Assembly (NCBI RefSeq): GCF_000374025.1
Contig: NZ_KB893191.1
Coordinates: 39,386 to 92,130, forward strand
DNA: 52,745 nt
Source of the DNA: Spirosoma panaciterrae DSM 21099
GTDB taxonomy: Bacteria; Bacteroidota; Bacteroidia; Cytophagales; Spirosomataceae
Direction of reading: 5' to 3'
Shown: positions 35,177 to 42,815 of the stretch, piece after piece
Layout of the letters: the number at the start of each line of letters is the position of its first letter
Position numbering within the stretch: the first letter of the stretch is position 1
The notes under the pieces: model-generated
Databases searched by the model: none
What the model saw: only the letters and a program-made list of their open reading frames with translations
Told to the model about the DNA's origin: nothing
Translations under genes and position numbers: made by a program

Positions 35177-35349
35177 AAGGGGATAAGCCCACTTCTCTTT
35201 TAGAATGCAAATCCGCAGAAGGCGGCAGGATTTTTATTGTTTTCCCTTCGCAAATCTATTTTAGCCTCATCTTTGTTATGCTTGCAGTACCTTGTTTCAT
35301 GGGCGTCGAGCTTTGAGTAAGTAGTTGCTGTTGGAACTGCCCACTCTTT

Positions 35350-35376
35350 CGCTCTTTCGCTCATTCACTCATTAGA
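35350..35376 (+). repeat. Heptad-periodic tract before nadE
   Basis: The tract reads CTTTCGCT-CTTTCGCT-CATTCACTCATT in roughly 7-bp steps and ends just before the nadE start. Similar ACTCATT-rich heptads occur before the NTF2-like gene (33451-33463) and in the inverted repeat at 47419-47509. It may be a low-complexity repeat family of this genome. Confidence 0.5.
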
Positions 35377-35381
35377 AATAC

Positions 35382-37466
35382 ATGAAACTTCTGAAAATTG
35401 CCGCCGGAGTTCTGAATCAAATTCCATTAGCCTGGGAACACAACAAACAAAATATTATCAACGCCATTGAAGAAGCGCAACGTCAGAATGTGAGTCTGCT
35501 CTGTCTGACCGAGTTGTGTATTTCGGGTTATGGCTGTGAGGATGCTTTTTTTGCGCAGAACACCATCGACCAGTCTATAGCTTCCTTATTGGATATAGTG
35601 GAGCATACCAGCGGCATTACCGTAGCTGTAGGCTTGCCTCTACGACACAATAACCGCACCTTCGATGTCGCCTGCCTGATTTCTAACAAGCGGATTCTGG
35701 GCTTTACAGCCAAGCAGTTTATGGCTAATAATGGGGTGCATTACGAAACCCGATGGTTCCAGCCCTGGCCGCCCTACCTACGGGATGAGATCAAAATCGG
35801 TGATTTTACCTACCCCTTTGGTGATGTCGTTTTCGATTTATCAGGCATTCGGATTGGGTTCGAGATTTGCGAAGATGCCTGGGTCGCCAGTCGGCCGGGG
35901 CGACTGCTGTATGAGCGCGGTGTCGATATTATTCTGAATCCCACGGCCAGCCATTTTGCCTTTCTGAAATCGCAGGTGCGTGAACGGTTTGTCGTCGATG
36001 CATCACGATCCTTTGGGGTAAGTTACGTGTATAGCAACATGCTCGGCAACGAAGCGGGCCGGATGATCTACGATGGCGATGCGATGGTGGCCTCGAATGG
36101 TGAACTACTGGTATCGGGTCCACGGCTGAGTTATGAAGATTTTCTGATCGTTTCAGCCGTTGTCGATGTGGAACTGACGCGCCTGAGCCAAACCCAGAAT
36201 CGGGCAAATCTCGCCCTAGCTTACCCAAACCTGCGGGTTACCACGACCTTCGACTGGCCCGACATGGCCCCGGTGATTCAGAAAGCTGAACTCGAAGCCT
36301 GGGAGCGGGGGGGCTATCTGAAAGAAGAAGAATTTGCCCGAGCGGTAGCCCTAGGCCTGTTCGATTACCTGCGAAAAAGTCGTTCGCAAGGGTACGTACT
36401 GTCATTGAGTGGAGGAGCCGATTCGTCGGCCATTGCGGCTCTGGTCTTTCTGATGATTCGGATGGCTGTTCAGAACATTGGTCTGGATGGCGTGAAGAAA
36501 AAGCTAAGCTATATCAAGGCCATTCAGGCGTGTAAAACGCCGGAGGAAATGGTCGGTAAACTCCTGACGGTGATGTATCAGGGCACCGAAAATTCTTCCG
36601 ACGATACGTTCAACTCTGCCAAAACGCTGGCCGACGACATCGGCGCTTCGTTCATGAATATCATGATAAACGGGCTGGTCGAAACTTATCGTGGATTGAT
36701 TGAGGAACAACTGGGCCGGAAGCTCTCGTGGGATACCGATGATCTGGCGTTGCAGAACATTCAGGCGCGGGTGCGGGCTCCGAGTATCTGGATGCTGGCG
36801 AACCTGAACAATGCGCTGTTGCTCAGTACATCGAACCGTTCGGAAGCGGCTGTGGGGTATGCGACGATGGATGGCGACACCGCAGGCAGTATCAGCCCAA
36901 TTACGGGGATCGATAAACATTTTCTGCGGGGCTGGTTGCGCTGGCTCGAAACCGTTGGCCTGAACGTGAAAAACGAGTGGACACCTGCCGACCGCACCGG
37001 AACGGTCAGTGATCCGGCGGCTTCCGATCAGTTGATTAAAGTAAAAGGGTTGAGCGTAGTTAACAACCTGCAACCAACCGCCGAACTGCGCCCCCTGGAC
37101 AAGAAGCAAACTGACGAAGACGACTTGATGCCCTATGATGTGCTGAATTCGATTGAGGAATCTGCCATTCGGGATAAGCAGCCGCCGGTTGAGGTTCTGA
37201 AGATGGTTGAAGTACGGTATGCGGGTAGTTACGACCGGGATCGGCTGTTGCTTTGGGTTGAGCGGTTCTTCAAACTCTGGAGCCGCAACCAATGGAAGCG
37301 CGAACGGTACGCGCCCTCCTTCCACCTCGACGACCACAACCTCGACCCCCGCTCGTGGTGCCGCTTCCCAATCCTGTCGGGTGGTTTCGAAAAAGAGCTG
37401 GCTGAAATGCGCGACTGGGCCGCCGACCAGAAGCCCAACACCCGGAAAGGCAAGATTGGGTTTTAG
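35382..37466 (+). CDS. nadE: Glutamine-dependent NAD+ synthase
   Basis: The last step of NAD synthesis: amidation of nicotinate adenine dinucleotide. The 694-aa two-domain protein has an N-terminal nitrilase-type glutaminase with catalytic Glu44 (LTELCISGYG) and Cys163 (GFEICEDAW), and a C-terminal synthetase with the PP-loop SGGADSS at 343-349. The length fits the long, ammonia-channelling class. STSNRSEAAVGY and GDTAGSISPI mark the NAD site. The upstream 205 bp hold only a heptad-rich tract, so it seems to have its own promoter. Confidence 0.96.
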   Translation: MKLLKIAAGVLNQIPLAWEHNKQNIINAIEEAQRQNVSLLCLTELCISGYGCEDAFFAQNTIDQSIASLLDIVEHTSGITVAVGLPLRHNNRTFDVACLISNKRILGFTAKQFMANNGVHYETRWFQPWPPYLRDEIKIGDFTYPFGDVVFDLSGIRIGFEICEDAWVASRPGRLLYERGVDIILNPTASHFAFLKSQVRERFVVDASRSFGVSYVYSNMLGNEAGRMIYDGDAMVASNGELLVSGPRLSYEDFLIVSAVVDVELTRLSQTQNRANLALAYPNLRVTTTFDWPDMAPVIQKAELEAWERGGYLKEEEFARAVALGLFDYLRKSRSQGYVLSLSGGADSSAIAALVFLMIRMAVQNIGLDGVKKKLSYIKAIQACKTPEEMVGKLLTVMYQGTENSSDDTFNSAKTLADDIGASFMNIMINGLVETYRGLIEEQLGRKLSWDTDDLALQNIQARVRAPSIWMLANLNNALLLSTSNRSEAAVGYATMDGDTAGSISPITGIDKHFLRGWLRWLETVGLNVKNEWTPADRTGTVSDPAASDQLIKVKGLSVVNNLQPTAELRPLDKKQTDEDDLMPYDVLNSIEESAIRDKQPPVEVLKMVEVRYAGSYDRDRLLLWVERFFKLWSRNQWKRERYAPSFHLDDHNLDPRSWCRFPILSGGFEKELAEMRDWAADQKPNTRKGKIGF

Positions 37467-37503
37467 GAAAGCCTATCGTTAAATTTGTGAAAAGCTGTTG
37501 GGT

Positions 37504-38799
37504 ATGATTACACCAGAAGAATTCCCCTATATCAAATCCCTGTACGTAAACGACTGTTACGCGTACCAAGATTTCGATATTACCCTACATGACTACAAAC
37601 CATTTAGTCATTTGATTTTGACGGGCAAGAATGGTTCGGGGAAGAGTACGATTTTAGAACATTTACATAACTACATTTCTGGATGGCAAACCATAGATGG
37701 TAGATGGTTTCAGGCTAGTAATAACTCTCTTTTACTGTATATTGGTACTTTACGAAACGAAAGAGATGGTAAGCTAAAAACCTATAAACGTTATGATGAA
37801 ACAGATAATGATTATCGCCAAAGATTGATAAACGAGCTCAATAAATATGAGCGAGTAATCCCATCAATAAATACAGTTGTAGAAGTTTTTTGGGAACAAA
37901 ATAAATCACTAATTGTCTACTCTTATTTTAAGGCCAAACGTGGGTATCAGTCTCAGAAAGTCGAAGGACCATCAAAAGAATCTGATTTTACTAGTAAAAT
38001 TGATTCGCCCGAATCAACGGCTTATTTTACGTCATCATTCAAACAGTATTTGGTCAATAAAAAAATAGATCAAGCATTTGCCCAAATCGATCAACTAACA
38101 GAGGAGGTAAAAGTTACTGAAGCTTTTTTTGAGACGTTACGTGAAAAGCTTAGTGATATATTTGATATTAGAATTAATTCTATTGATTTTGATCATAAGA
38201 ATTATGAGTTTTATCTTCATTTAGAAGATGGTCGTAAACTTACGTTCGAAGTTTTACCAGAAGGTTTTTCAGCTGTTCTGACTATTTTAATGGACTTGTT
38301 TATGCGGGTTGATTTAATCCGCAAACAACTAAATGAGTACACCTATAATCCTTGTGGAATAGTCCTGATTGATGAACCAGAAGCACATTTACATCTTCAG
38401 TTGCAGGAGCAAATTCTGCCTCTATTAACAAGCCTATTCCCGAATATTCAATTTATTGCTGCTACCCATTCACCAGCCGTTATTGCCAGTATAAAAAACG
38501 CGACCATTTTTGATCTAACGACCAAAGAAACCCGTATTAGCGAAGAAGCCGTTGGGCGAAGCTATTCGGATTTAATGATGTCGCATTTTGAGTTGAACAA
38601 TGAGTATTCCAATATTGCGGATGGGATCATTGCTCAGGTTGATAAGGCTGTGGCCGAATTTGGAAATAACCCTGCTCGTTTGCGCGAAGTATTACAGCCG
38701 ATCTATGATGCGAACAGCGCCTATTTATCACCTACGTTAAAGGTGAAGTTTGAATTATTAATGGCTGAACAAGAGGCCAAAGCAGTTGCCCATTCATGA
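37504..38799 (+). CDS. AAA/ABC-type ATPase of a Septu-like defence pair
   Basis: The 431-aa ATPase has Walker A GKNGSGKST at 41-49, a long helical insert (about 100-240), Walker B IVLIDEPEAHLH and a switch His in AATHSPAVIAS, the layout of AAA_15/AAA_21 (OLD- and PtuA-like) ATPases. A TTG at 37498 is in frame but the ATG at 37504 is preferred. It overlaps the HNH gene by 4 bp. The ATPase-HNH pair matches the Septu system (PtuA-PtuB), in which the ATPase holds and controls the nuclease. Its bases are visibly richer in A and T than the genes around it, a sign of transfer. Other ATPase-HNH defence types remain possible. Confidence 0.8.
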   Translation: MITPEEFPYIKSLYVNDCYAYQDFDITLHDYKPFSHLILTGKNGSGKSTILEHLHNYISGWQTIDGRWFQASNNSLLLYIGTLRNERDGKLKTYKRYDETDNDYRQRLINELNKYERVIPSINTVVEVFWEQNKSLIVYSYFKAKRGYQSQKVEGPSKESDFTSKIDSPESTAYFTSSFKQYLVNKKIDQAFAQIDQLTEEVKVTEAFFETLREKLSDIFDIRINSIDFDHKNYEFYLHLEDGRKLTFEVLPEGFSAVLTILMDLFMRVDLIRKQLNEYTYNPCGIVLIDEPEAHLHLQLQEQILPLLTSLFPNIQFIAATHSPAVIASIKNATIFDLTTKETRISEEAVGRSYSDLMMSHFELNNEYSNIADGIIAQVDKAVAEFGNNPARLREVLQPIYDANSAYLSPTLKVKFELLMAEQEAKAVAHS

Positions 38800-39515
38800 T
38801 TAATGTGACTCGTGACTTGGCATCACCCGAGTCATTACGTATTACCCCCGTTATTCAAGCCTATATTGATGCGTGTCTGGAGTACGAAGTGGATCAGACA
38901 CTTCCTAAAGAAGACCGTACTATTGCCAAGCCGGAATGTAGCAGTTCCTATCGTACTGATGACGTTCTGGAGGCACTGCATCAGGTTTTTCTAGGTAAAT
39001 GCTACCTGACAGAGAAGGTATTTGAGAGTGTCAGTGAAATAGAAATAGATCATTTCATACCGCGCTCAGAAAGGCCGTCTTTAAAATATGCCTGGTCTAA
39101 TTTATACGCTTCAGACCACAAGGCTAACATAAGCAAACCAAAGATTTCTCCACCTGGCGGGTACCTTGATCCCTGTAATCCTGAAGATGACGTTGAAACA
39201 CAGATTTTATACAGCCTCTCAATGGATGATACGCCACATTTTCGAGCATTAGATCCCCAGAATCAAAAAGCAATTAATACAGCGTCATTGCTTAATCGAT
39301 TACATAAAGACTTGAGAAAGGCCATACAGGATAAACACAATGCGGTTTTAAAAATGATGGCAGAGTGGGGAGCAGCACAAAAAACCGGGGATAAACAGCG
39401 GGAGTTTGAATTGGAAATTGCCTTAAAGGAGGTATTGTCCCGGCGAAGTAACTTCACGATGCTGATACGCTCAAGCTATATAGTACGCCGTTTACCGCCT
39501 GAATTCTTCGATTAA
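38796..39515 (+). CDS. HNH endonuclease (PtuB-like) partner
   Basis: The 239-aa protein contains an HNH nuclease core: E-I-D85-H86-F-I-P-R-S, then WSNLYASDHKANISK, which supplies the Asn and last His/Lys. A single Cys (GKCYLTE) lies before it where many HNH proteins have a CxxC, so a zinc knuckle is not obvious. The ATG overlaps the ATPase stop by 4 bp (ATGA), showing coupled translation. As in Septu, the nuclease would cut nucleic acid when phage infection is sensed. It shares the AT-rich character of its partner. The next gene, EamA, starts 11 bp later and looks native. Confidence 0.8.
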   Translation: MINVTRDLASPESLRITPVIQAYIDACLEYEVDQTLPKEDRTIAKPECSSSYRTDDVLEALHQVFLGKCYLTEKVFESVSEIEIDHFIPRSERPSLKYAWSNLYASDHKANISKPKISPPGGYLDPCNPEDDVETQILYSLSMDDTPHFRALDPQNQKAINTASLLNRLHKDLRKAIQDKHNAVLKMMAEWGAAQKTGDKQREFELEIALKEVLSRRSNFTMLIRSSYIVRRLPPEFFD

Positions 39516-39526
39516 GCTGGGCTTGC

Positions 39527-40384
39527 ATGAAAACAATTCTTTTCGGTCTTCTCTTTGCGGCACTTTGGGCATCGGCTTCAGTAGCGACCAAGTTTGGGGT
39601 ACAGTCGGCCCATCCGTTGATTCTGGCTAATATTCGGTTTCTGATTGCGGGTAGCGGAATGCTCCTGTTTGCGTATAAGCTACAGCGTGTGTCAAACGCC
39701 TGGCCTACGCGTACCGAATGGGTGCGGTTAACAATCTTCTCGTTACTGAATACGACTATTTACCTGGGTGCGTTTGTATTGGCTATAAAACAGGTATCGG
39801 CAGGTATCGGAAGTTTGTCGACCGCTACGAATCCATTGTTTATTGCTCTGTTGTCGGCCTTGTGGCTGCGTCGGAAACCAGGCTGGAACGAAATCGGTGG
39901 TTTATTGCTGGGCCTGATTGGGGTAGGGGTTGCTACCTATCCGCTTCTACAAAACAGCTATGCCACGGTCGAAGGGTTACTGATTTTGCTGGTGGGCATG
40001 ATTTCGGTGTCGGCCGCAACGGTGTATTATGCCCGTTTCGAATGGCGGCTACCCAATCTGGTTATCAACGGCTGGCAGGTGTTTCTGGGAGGATTGCAAC
40101 TAATACCCTTTACGCTACTGTTTGCTGATTTCTCATCGTCTCACTACGACACACGGTTTTGGGCGTCAGTATTGTGGCTCATTCTGCCGGTGTCCGTAGC
40201 GGCTTTGCAGTTGTGGTTTTACCTGGTTCGGCAAGACCCAATTCGGGCATCTCTCTGGCTGTTTCTCTGTCCAATCTTCGGGTTTGCTTACTCGTACCTA
40301 CTTATGGACGAGCCCATTACGCTTTACACGCTTGCAGGAACTGCCTTAGTGATCGTTGGTTTGTGGTTGGGAAGGAAAGCGTAG
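39527..40384 (+). CDS. EamA/DMT-family transporter
   Basis: A 285-aa protein with about ten transmembrane helices in two EamA repeats (first ASVATKFGVQSAHPLILANIRFLI, in part ASVATKFGVQSAHP; second after about 150). The early SxxxTKFG and the STATNPLFIALLSALWLRRKP pattern, in part STATNPLFIALLSALWL, are typical of drug/metabolite exporters. The substrate cannot be told. Its stop lies inside an inverted repeat shared with the convergent OmpA gene. Confidence 0.88.
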   Translation: MKTILFGLLFAALWASASVATKFGVQSAHPLILANIRFLIAGSGMLLFAYKLQRVSNAWPTRTEWVRLTIFSLLNTTIYLGAFVLAIKQVSAGIGSLSTATNPLFIALLSALWLRRKPGWNEIGGLLLGLIGVGVATYPLLQNSYATVEGLLILLVGMISVSAATVYYARFEWRLPNLVINGWQVFLGGLQLIPFTLLFADFSSSHYDTRFWASVLWLILPVSVAALQLWFYLVRQDPIRASLWLFLCPIFGFAYSYLLMDEPITLYTLAGTALVIVGLWLGRKA

Positions 40385-40470
40385 AGACGCATCCTTGCGT
40401 CTCATATGCGTCAGCCCTGTTCGTCAACAGTAAAACCGTCCGGCCATGAGACGCAAGGATGCGTCTCTAC
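40381..40470. repeat. 25-bp perfect inverted repeat, REP-like, between convergent genes
   Basis: Arms at 40381-40405 and 40446-40470 are perfect inverted copies, and each arm contains its own 8-bp palindrome (GAGACGCA-TCCT-TGCGTCTC). The element covers the EamA stop and touches the OmpA stop, so it can serve as a two-way terminator. GAGACGC repeats of this kind are dispersed in several bacterial genomes, often as small mobile elements. Confidence 0.85.
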
Positions 40471-41411
40471 TCTTTTAACACCGTCATCTCAACGCGTCGG
40501 TTAAGCTTTCGGGTTGCTTCTGAGTTGTTGCTGGCAATCGGTCGTGTTGGGCCAAATCCACGGGTACTGATGCGATTGGCGGCTATACCGTTCTTTACCA
40601 GATAGTCTTTCACTACCTCAACACGCTGTTTGGAAAGACGAAGGTTTTCATCGAAATCGCCCTGGTTGTCGGTATGCCCCGCCAACTCGATTTCGGCCGT
40701 CGAATGCTCCTGCATAAAGGCCAGAAGCTGATCCAAGGTTGGCTGGGCTTCGGGCAGGAGTTCGGCTTTGCTCTGTACAAATTGAAGCGCTTTTAATTGG
40801 GTAGTGGTTCCGGCGGCAACAACCAGCGGTGGGGGCGTATATATCACTTTGGCGTCCAGTGTTTTAGGCGGAGTGATACGTGAACGGCCAGCGGTTGTAC
40901 TGTTGCTGGCTGCTGGTTGCTCCGAAACGGGGGGCGTAGTCGATGGGGCCTTTACGGGAGGTGTCGTAACCGTTGAGGTGGTTGTATGTACCGGAGCAGT
41001 GGTGTTTTTACTAACGGGATTGGAGGTTGAGCGATAGAGTAGGGTCGGATTCTTGGACCGATCCATGCTAACGGCGGTTGGCGAAGAGAAAGAGAGTTGC
41101 TCATCAAGCGTGATATACCCTTCTGCTTTTGCCGTAAAAATGTACGACTGCTTTGGGTCAAGTCTGAGTTGATAGGCACCCTGAGCATTGGTTGTCTGCT
41201 GATCGCGGATGGCTCCAGCCTGATTTTTGGCGATAACCGTAGCTCCGGCAATAGGTACTTTGGTCTGACCATCCAAGACAAATCCCTGCACGATGGCAGT
41301 ACCAGTTGTTGGCGAGACCTGATGGGTCGGTGTGGTTTGGGCCCAGGCAACTGATACTACCTGACTACAGAAAAGGCACCCGGCAATCACTATATATTTA
41401 ATACACGTCAT
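40467..41411 (-). CDS. OmpA-family outer-membrane protein with Pro/Thr-rich linker
   Basis: The 314-aa protein has a signal peptide (about 1-25, ending VAWAQ), a carboxypeptidase-regulatory-like beta domain (about 38-115, VQGFVLDGQTKVPIAGATV), a long linker rich in Thr, Ser and Pro (about 120-200) and a C-terminal OmpA peptidoglycan-binding domain (ELAGHTDNQGDFDENLRLSK, with NRISTRGFG and NRRVEM). No N-terminal barrel is present. It probably anchors the envelope or forms part of a surface structure. It is convergent to the EamA gene. Confidence 0.9.
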   Translation of the reverse strand: MTCIKYIVIAGCLFCSQVVSVAWAQTTPTHQVSPTTGTAIVQGFVLDGQTKVPIAGATVIAKNQAGAIRDQQTTNAQGAYQLRLDPKQSYIFTAKAEGYITLDEQLSFSSPTAVSMDRSKNPTLLYRSTSNPVSKNTTAPVHTTTSTVTTPPVKAPSTTPPVSEQPAASNSTTAGRSRITPPKTLDAKVIYTPPPLVVAAGTTTQLKALQFVQSKAELLPEAQPTLDQLLAFMQEHSTAEIELAGHTDNQGDFDENLRLSKQRVEVVKDYLVKNGIAANRISTRGFGPTRPIASNNSEATRKLNRRVEMTVLKE

Positions 41412-41614
41412 AGTTTAAAGGCAACGTTGAAACGTACCTCAAAAGTACGTTAAATGCCTTAGAAATGGGCTATTGACGGTGGCTGGAGGTGCTATTTCAA
41501 AGTCGGTTTTTGGGGTGATAAAATGGTTCGTAATCTGCTGATAGTCAATGTATTGAATAGTGAAAATAATTGTCGAAAAATGAACGGTAAAATGTGTTTT
41601 TTCGTTACTATTGT

Positions 41615-42697
41615 ATGACACAGAAAACCAACGCAACGATGCATTCCCCGAACGCTCAGGCATCCCTTGCACCCGCTTCGACGGGCAATTTGCCGCTCGA
41701 CGATAGCTGGCGGAAGTCTATTCCGGCGCAAGTGTTTCTGAACCATTTTTTCTCGATGGACTACCATATCCATCACCAGAACGACCTCTTCGACCTTCCT
41801 AAATTTCCCATTTTTCAGCAGTTTTATGGGCGTGTGACGGACGAGAGTCGGAAAGCTTTGGAAAAATTATTGCTCAATAGCTGGAGTGCCGAGTATGCGC
41901 TTCGGATTACCCCGGTTGTTAACGACGAACAGTATCTGCAAAGCTCTCTGCACTGGACGTTTCCCCAGGCCTATTATAGCGCGTTGTTCAGCGCACGGGC
42001 ATTTCTGGCGGTTCAGGGCATAAATGTGAGTAACGAAGAATTGATTCGGAAGCGGATCGGGAATATGGTCGTGCGTGGCTATTACCCCGCTTCAATTGGT
42101 TATTATGCCCTTGGCCCGATCAACAACTACCGCATTCAACGGTTGCCGATGGCCAAACGGTTTAGTGTAGCGGCTAAAGGAGACTTGCTGTTGCCTTCGC
42201 GTGAGGGTTCTGTGCAGGCCGAACTGGCACAGTTTCTGAAAACCACCCGGGATCAACGGGTGAAAGCTTTGCGTAATGCGATTCAGAATAACCCCAAAAC
42301 GGCCCTGCGTAGTCCCAAAACGGGTGAGATTTTACAGAAGTTCAGTGTTGAACAGTACAAACAACTGGCCAAGCAAATTGGCTATACGACCTATTTCGAT
42401 ATGTTGAGCCGGCTACGGATTTCATCGACCAATCGGGAAATTGAACGGTTTGTCGATTCAGAAATTGATGTGAAGCTGTTTCATCAGAGTCTGGTTAATA
42501 TTGTTGCCCACGTCAACTCTGTACATGAAGCTTACATTGCGAAAGCACTGGGTGTACAGGCCTATCGGCAGTTGGTCGCCAAGTTGCCATCGTATTTACA
42601 GGAGAGCTTTGTGCGCGAACGAATGAACACCATCATCGCGCCCATGTTGAGTACCCCGGCTTCGGATCATGATTCGTTTCTCCGCATGGCCGCTTAA
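41615..42697 (+). CDS. Protein of unknown function
   Basis: I do not recognise this 360-aa soluble protein. It is helix-rich, without signal peptide or membrane segment. The segment FPQAYYSALFSARAFLAVQG recalls the helix of HEPN-type proteins, but the R-x4-6-H ribonuclease motif is missing, so I do not assign that family. The start at 41615 is the first ATG; a GTG at 41594 extends the frame. It is divergent from the OmpA gene and followed by a terminator. Its base use is like the neighbours, so it is probably native. Confidence 0.75.
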   Translation: MTQKTNATMHSPNAQASLAPASTGNLPLDDSWRKSIPAQVFLNHFFSMDYHIHHQNDLFDLPKFPIFQQFYGRVTDESRKALEKLLLNSWSAEYALRITPVVNDEQYLQSSLHWTFPQAYYSALFSARAFLAVQGINVSNEELIRKRIGNMVVRGYYPASIGYYALGPINNYRIQRLPMAKRFSVAAKGDLLLPSREGSVQAELAQFLKTTRDQRVKALRNAIQNNPKTALRSPKTGEILQKFSVEQYKQLAKQIGYTTYFDMLSRLRISSTNREIERFVDSEIDVKLFHQSLVNIVAHVNSVHEAYIAKALGVQAYRQLVAKLPSYLQESFVRERMNTIIAPMLSTPASDHDSFLRMAA

Positions 42698-42744
42698 AAA
42701 GAAAGGAAATAGTCAGGATTGCCTAGTAGGGCATCTATAAAGTG

Positions 42745-42777
42745 AAAACCCGGTCGATGGTATGTTGGCCGGGTTTT
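42745..42777 (+). terminator. Terminator of the unknown gene
   Basis: Stem AAAACCCGG (42745-42753) and CCGGGTTTT (42769-42777) is followed by GTTTTG on the plus strand. It lies between two convergent genes and its A-rich left side could also serve the minus-strand permease gene. Confidence 0.75.
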
Positions 42778-42815
42778 GTTTTGAGAGGGTAGGTTTTCTG
42801 TTGATTCACAACGGG

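Noticed and set aside
37504..39515. Retron with a PtuAB-type effector
   Set aside because: No reverse transcriptase gene or msr/msd-like region is found beside the pair.
41615..42697. HEPN ribonuclease toxin
   Set aside because: The R-x4-6-H motif is absent, and there is no partner antitoxin gene.
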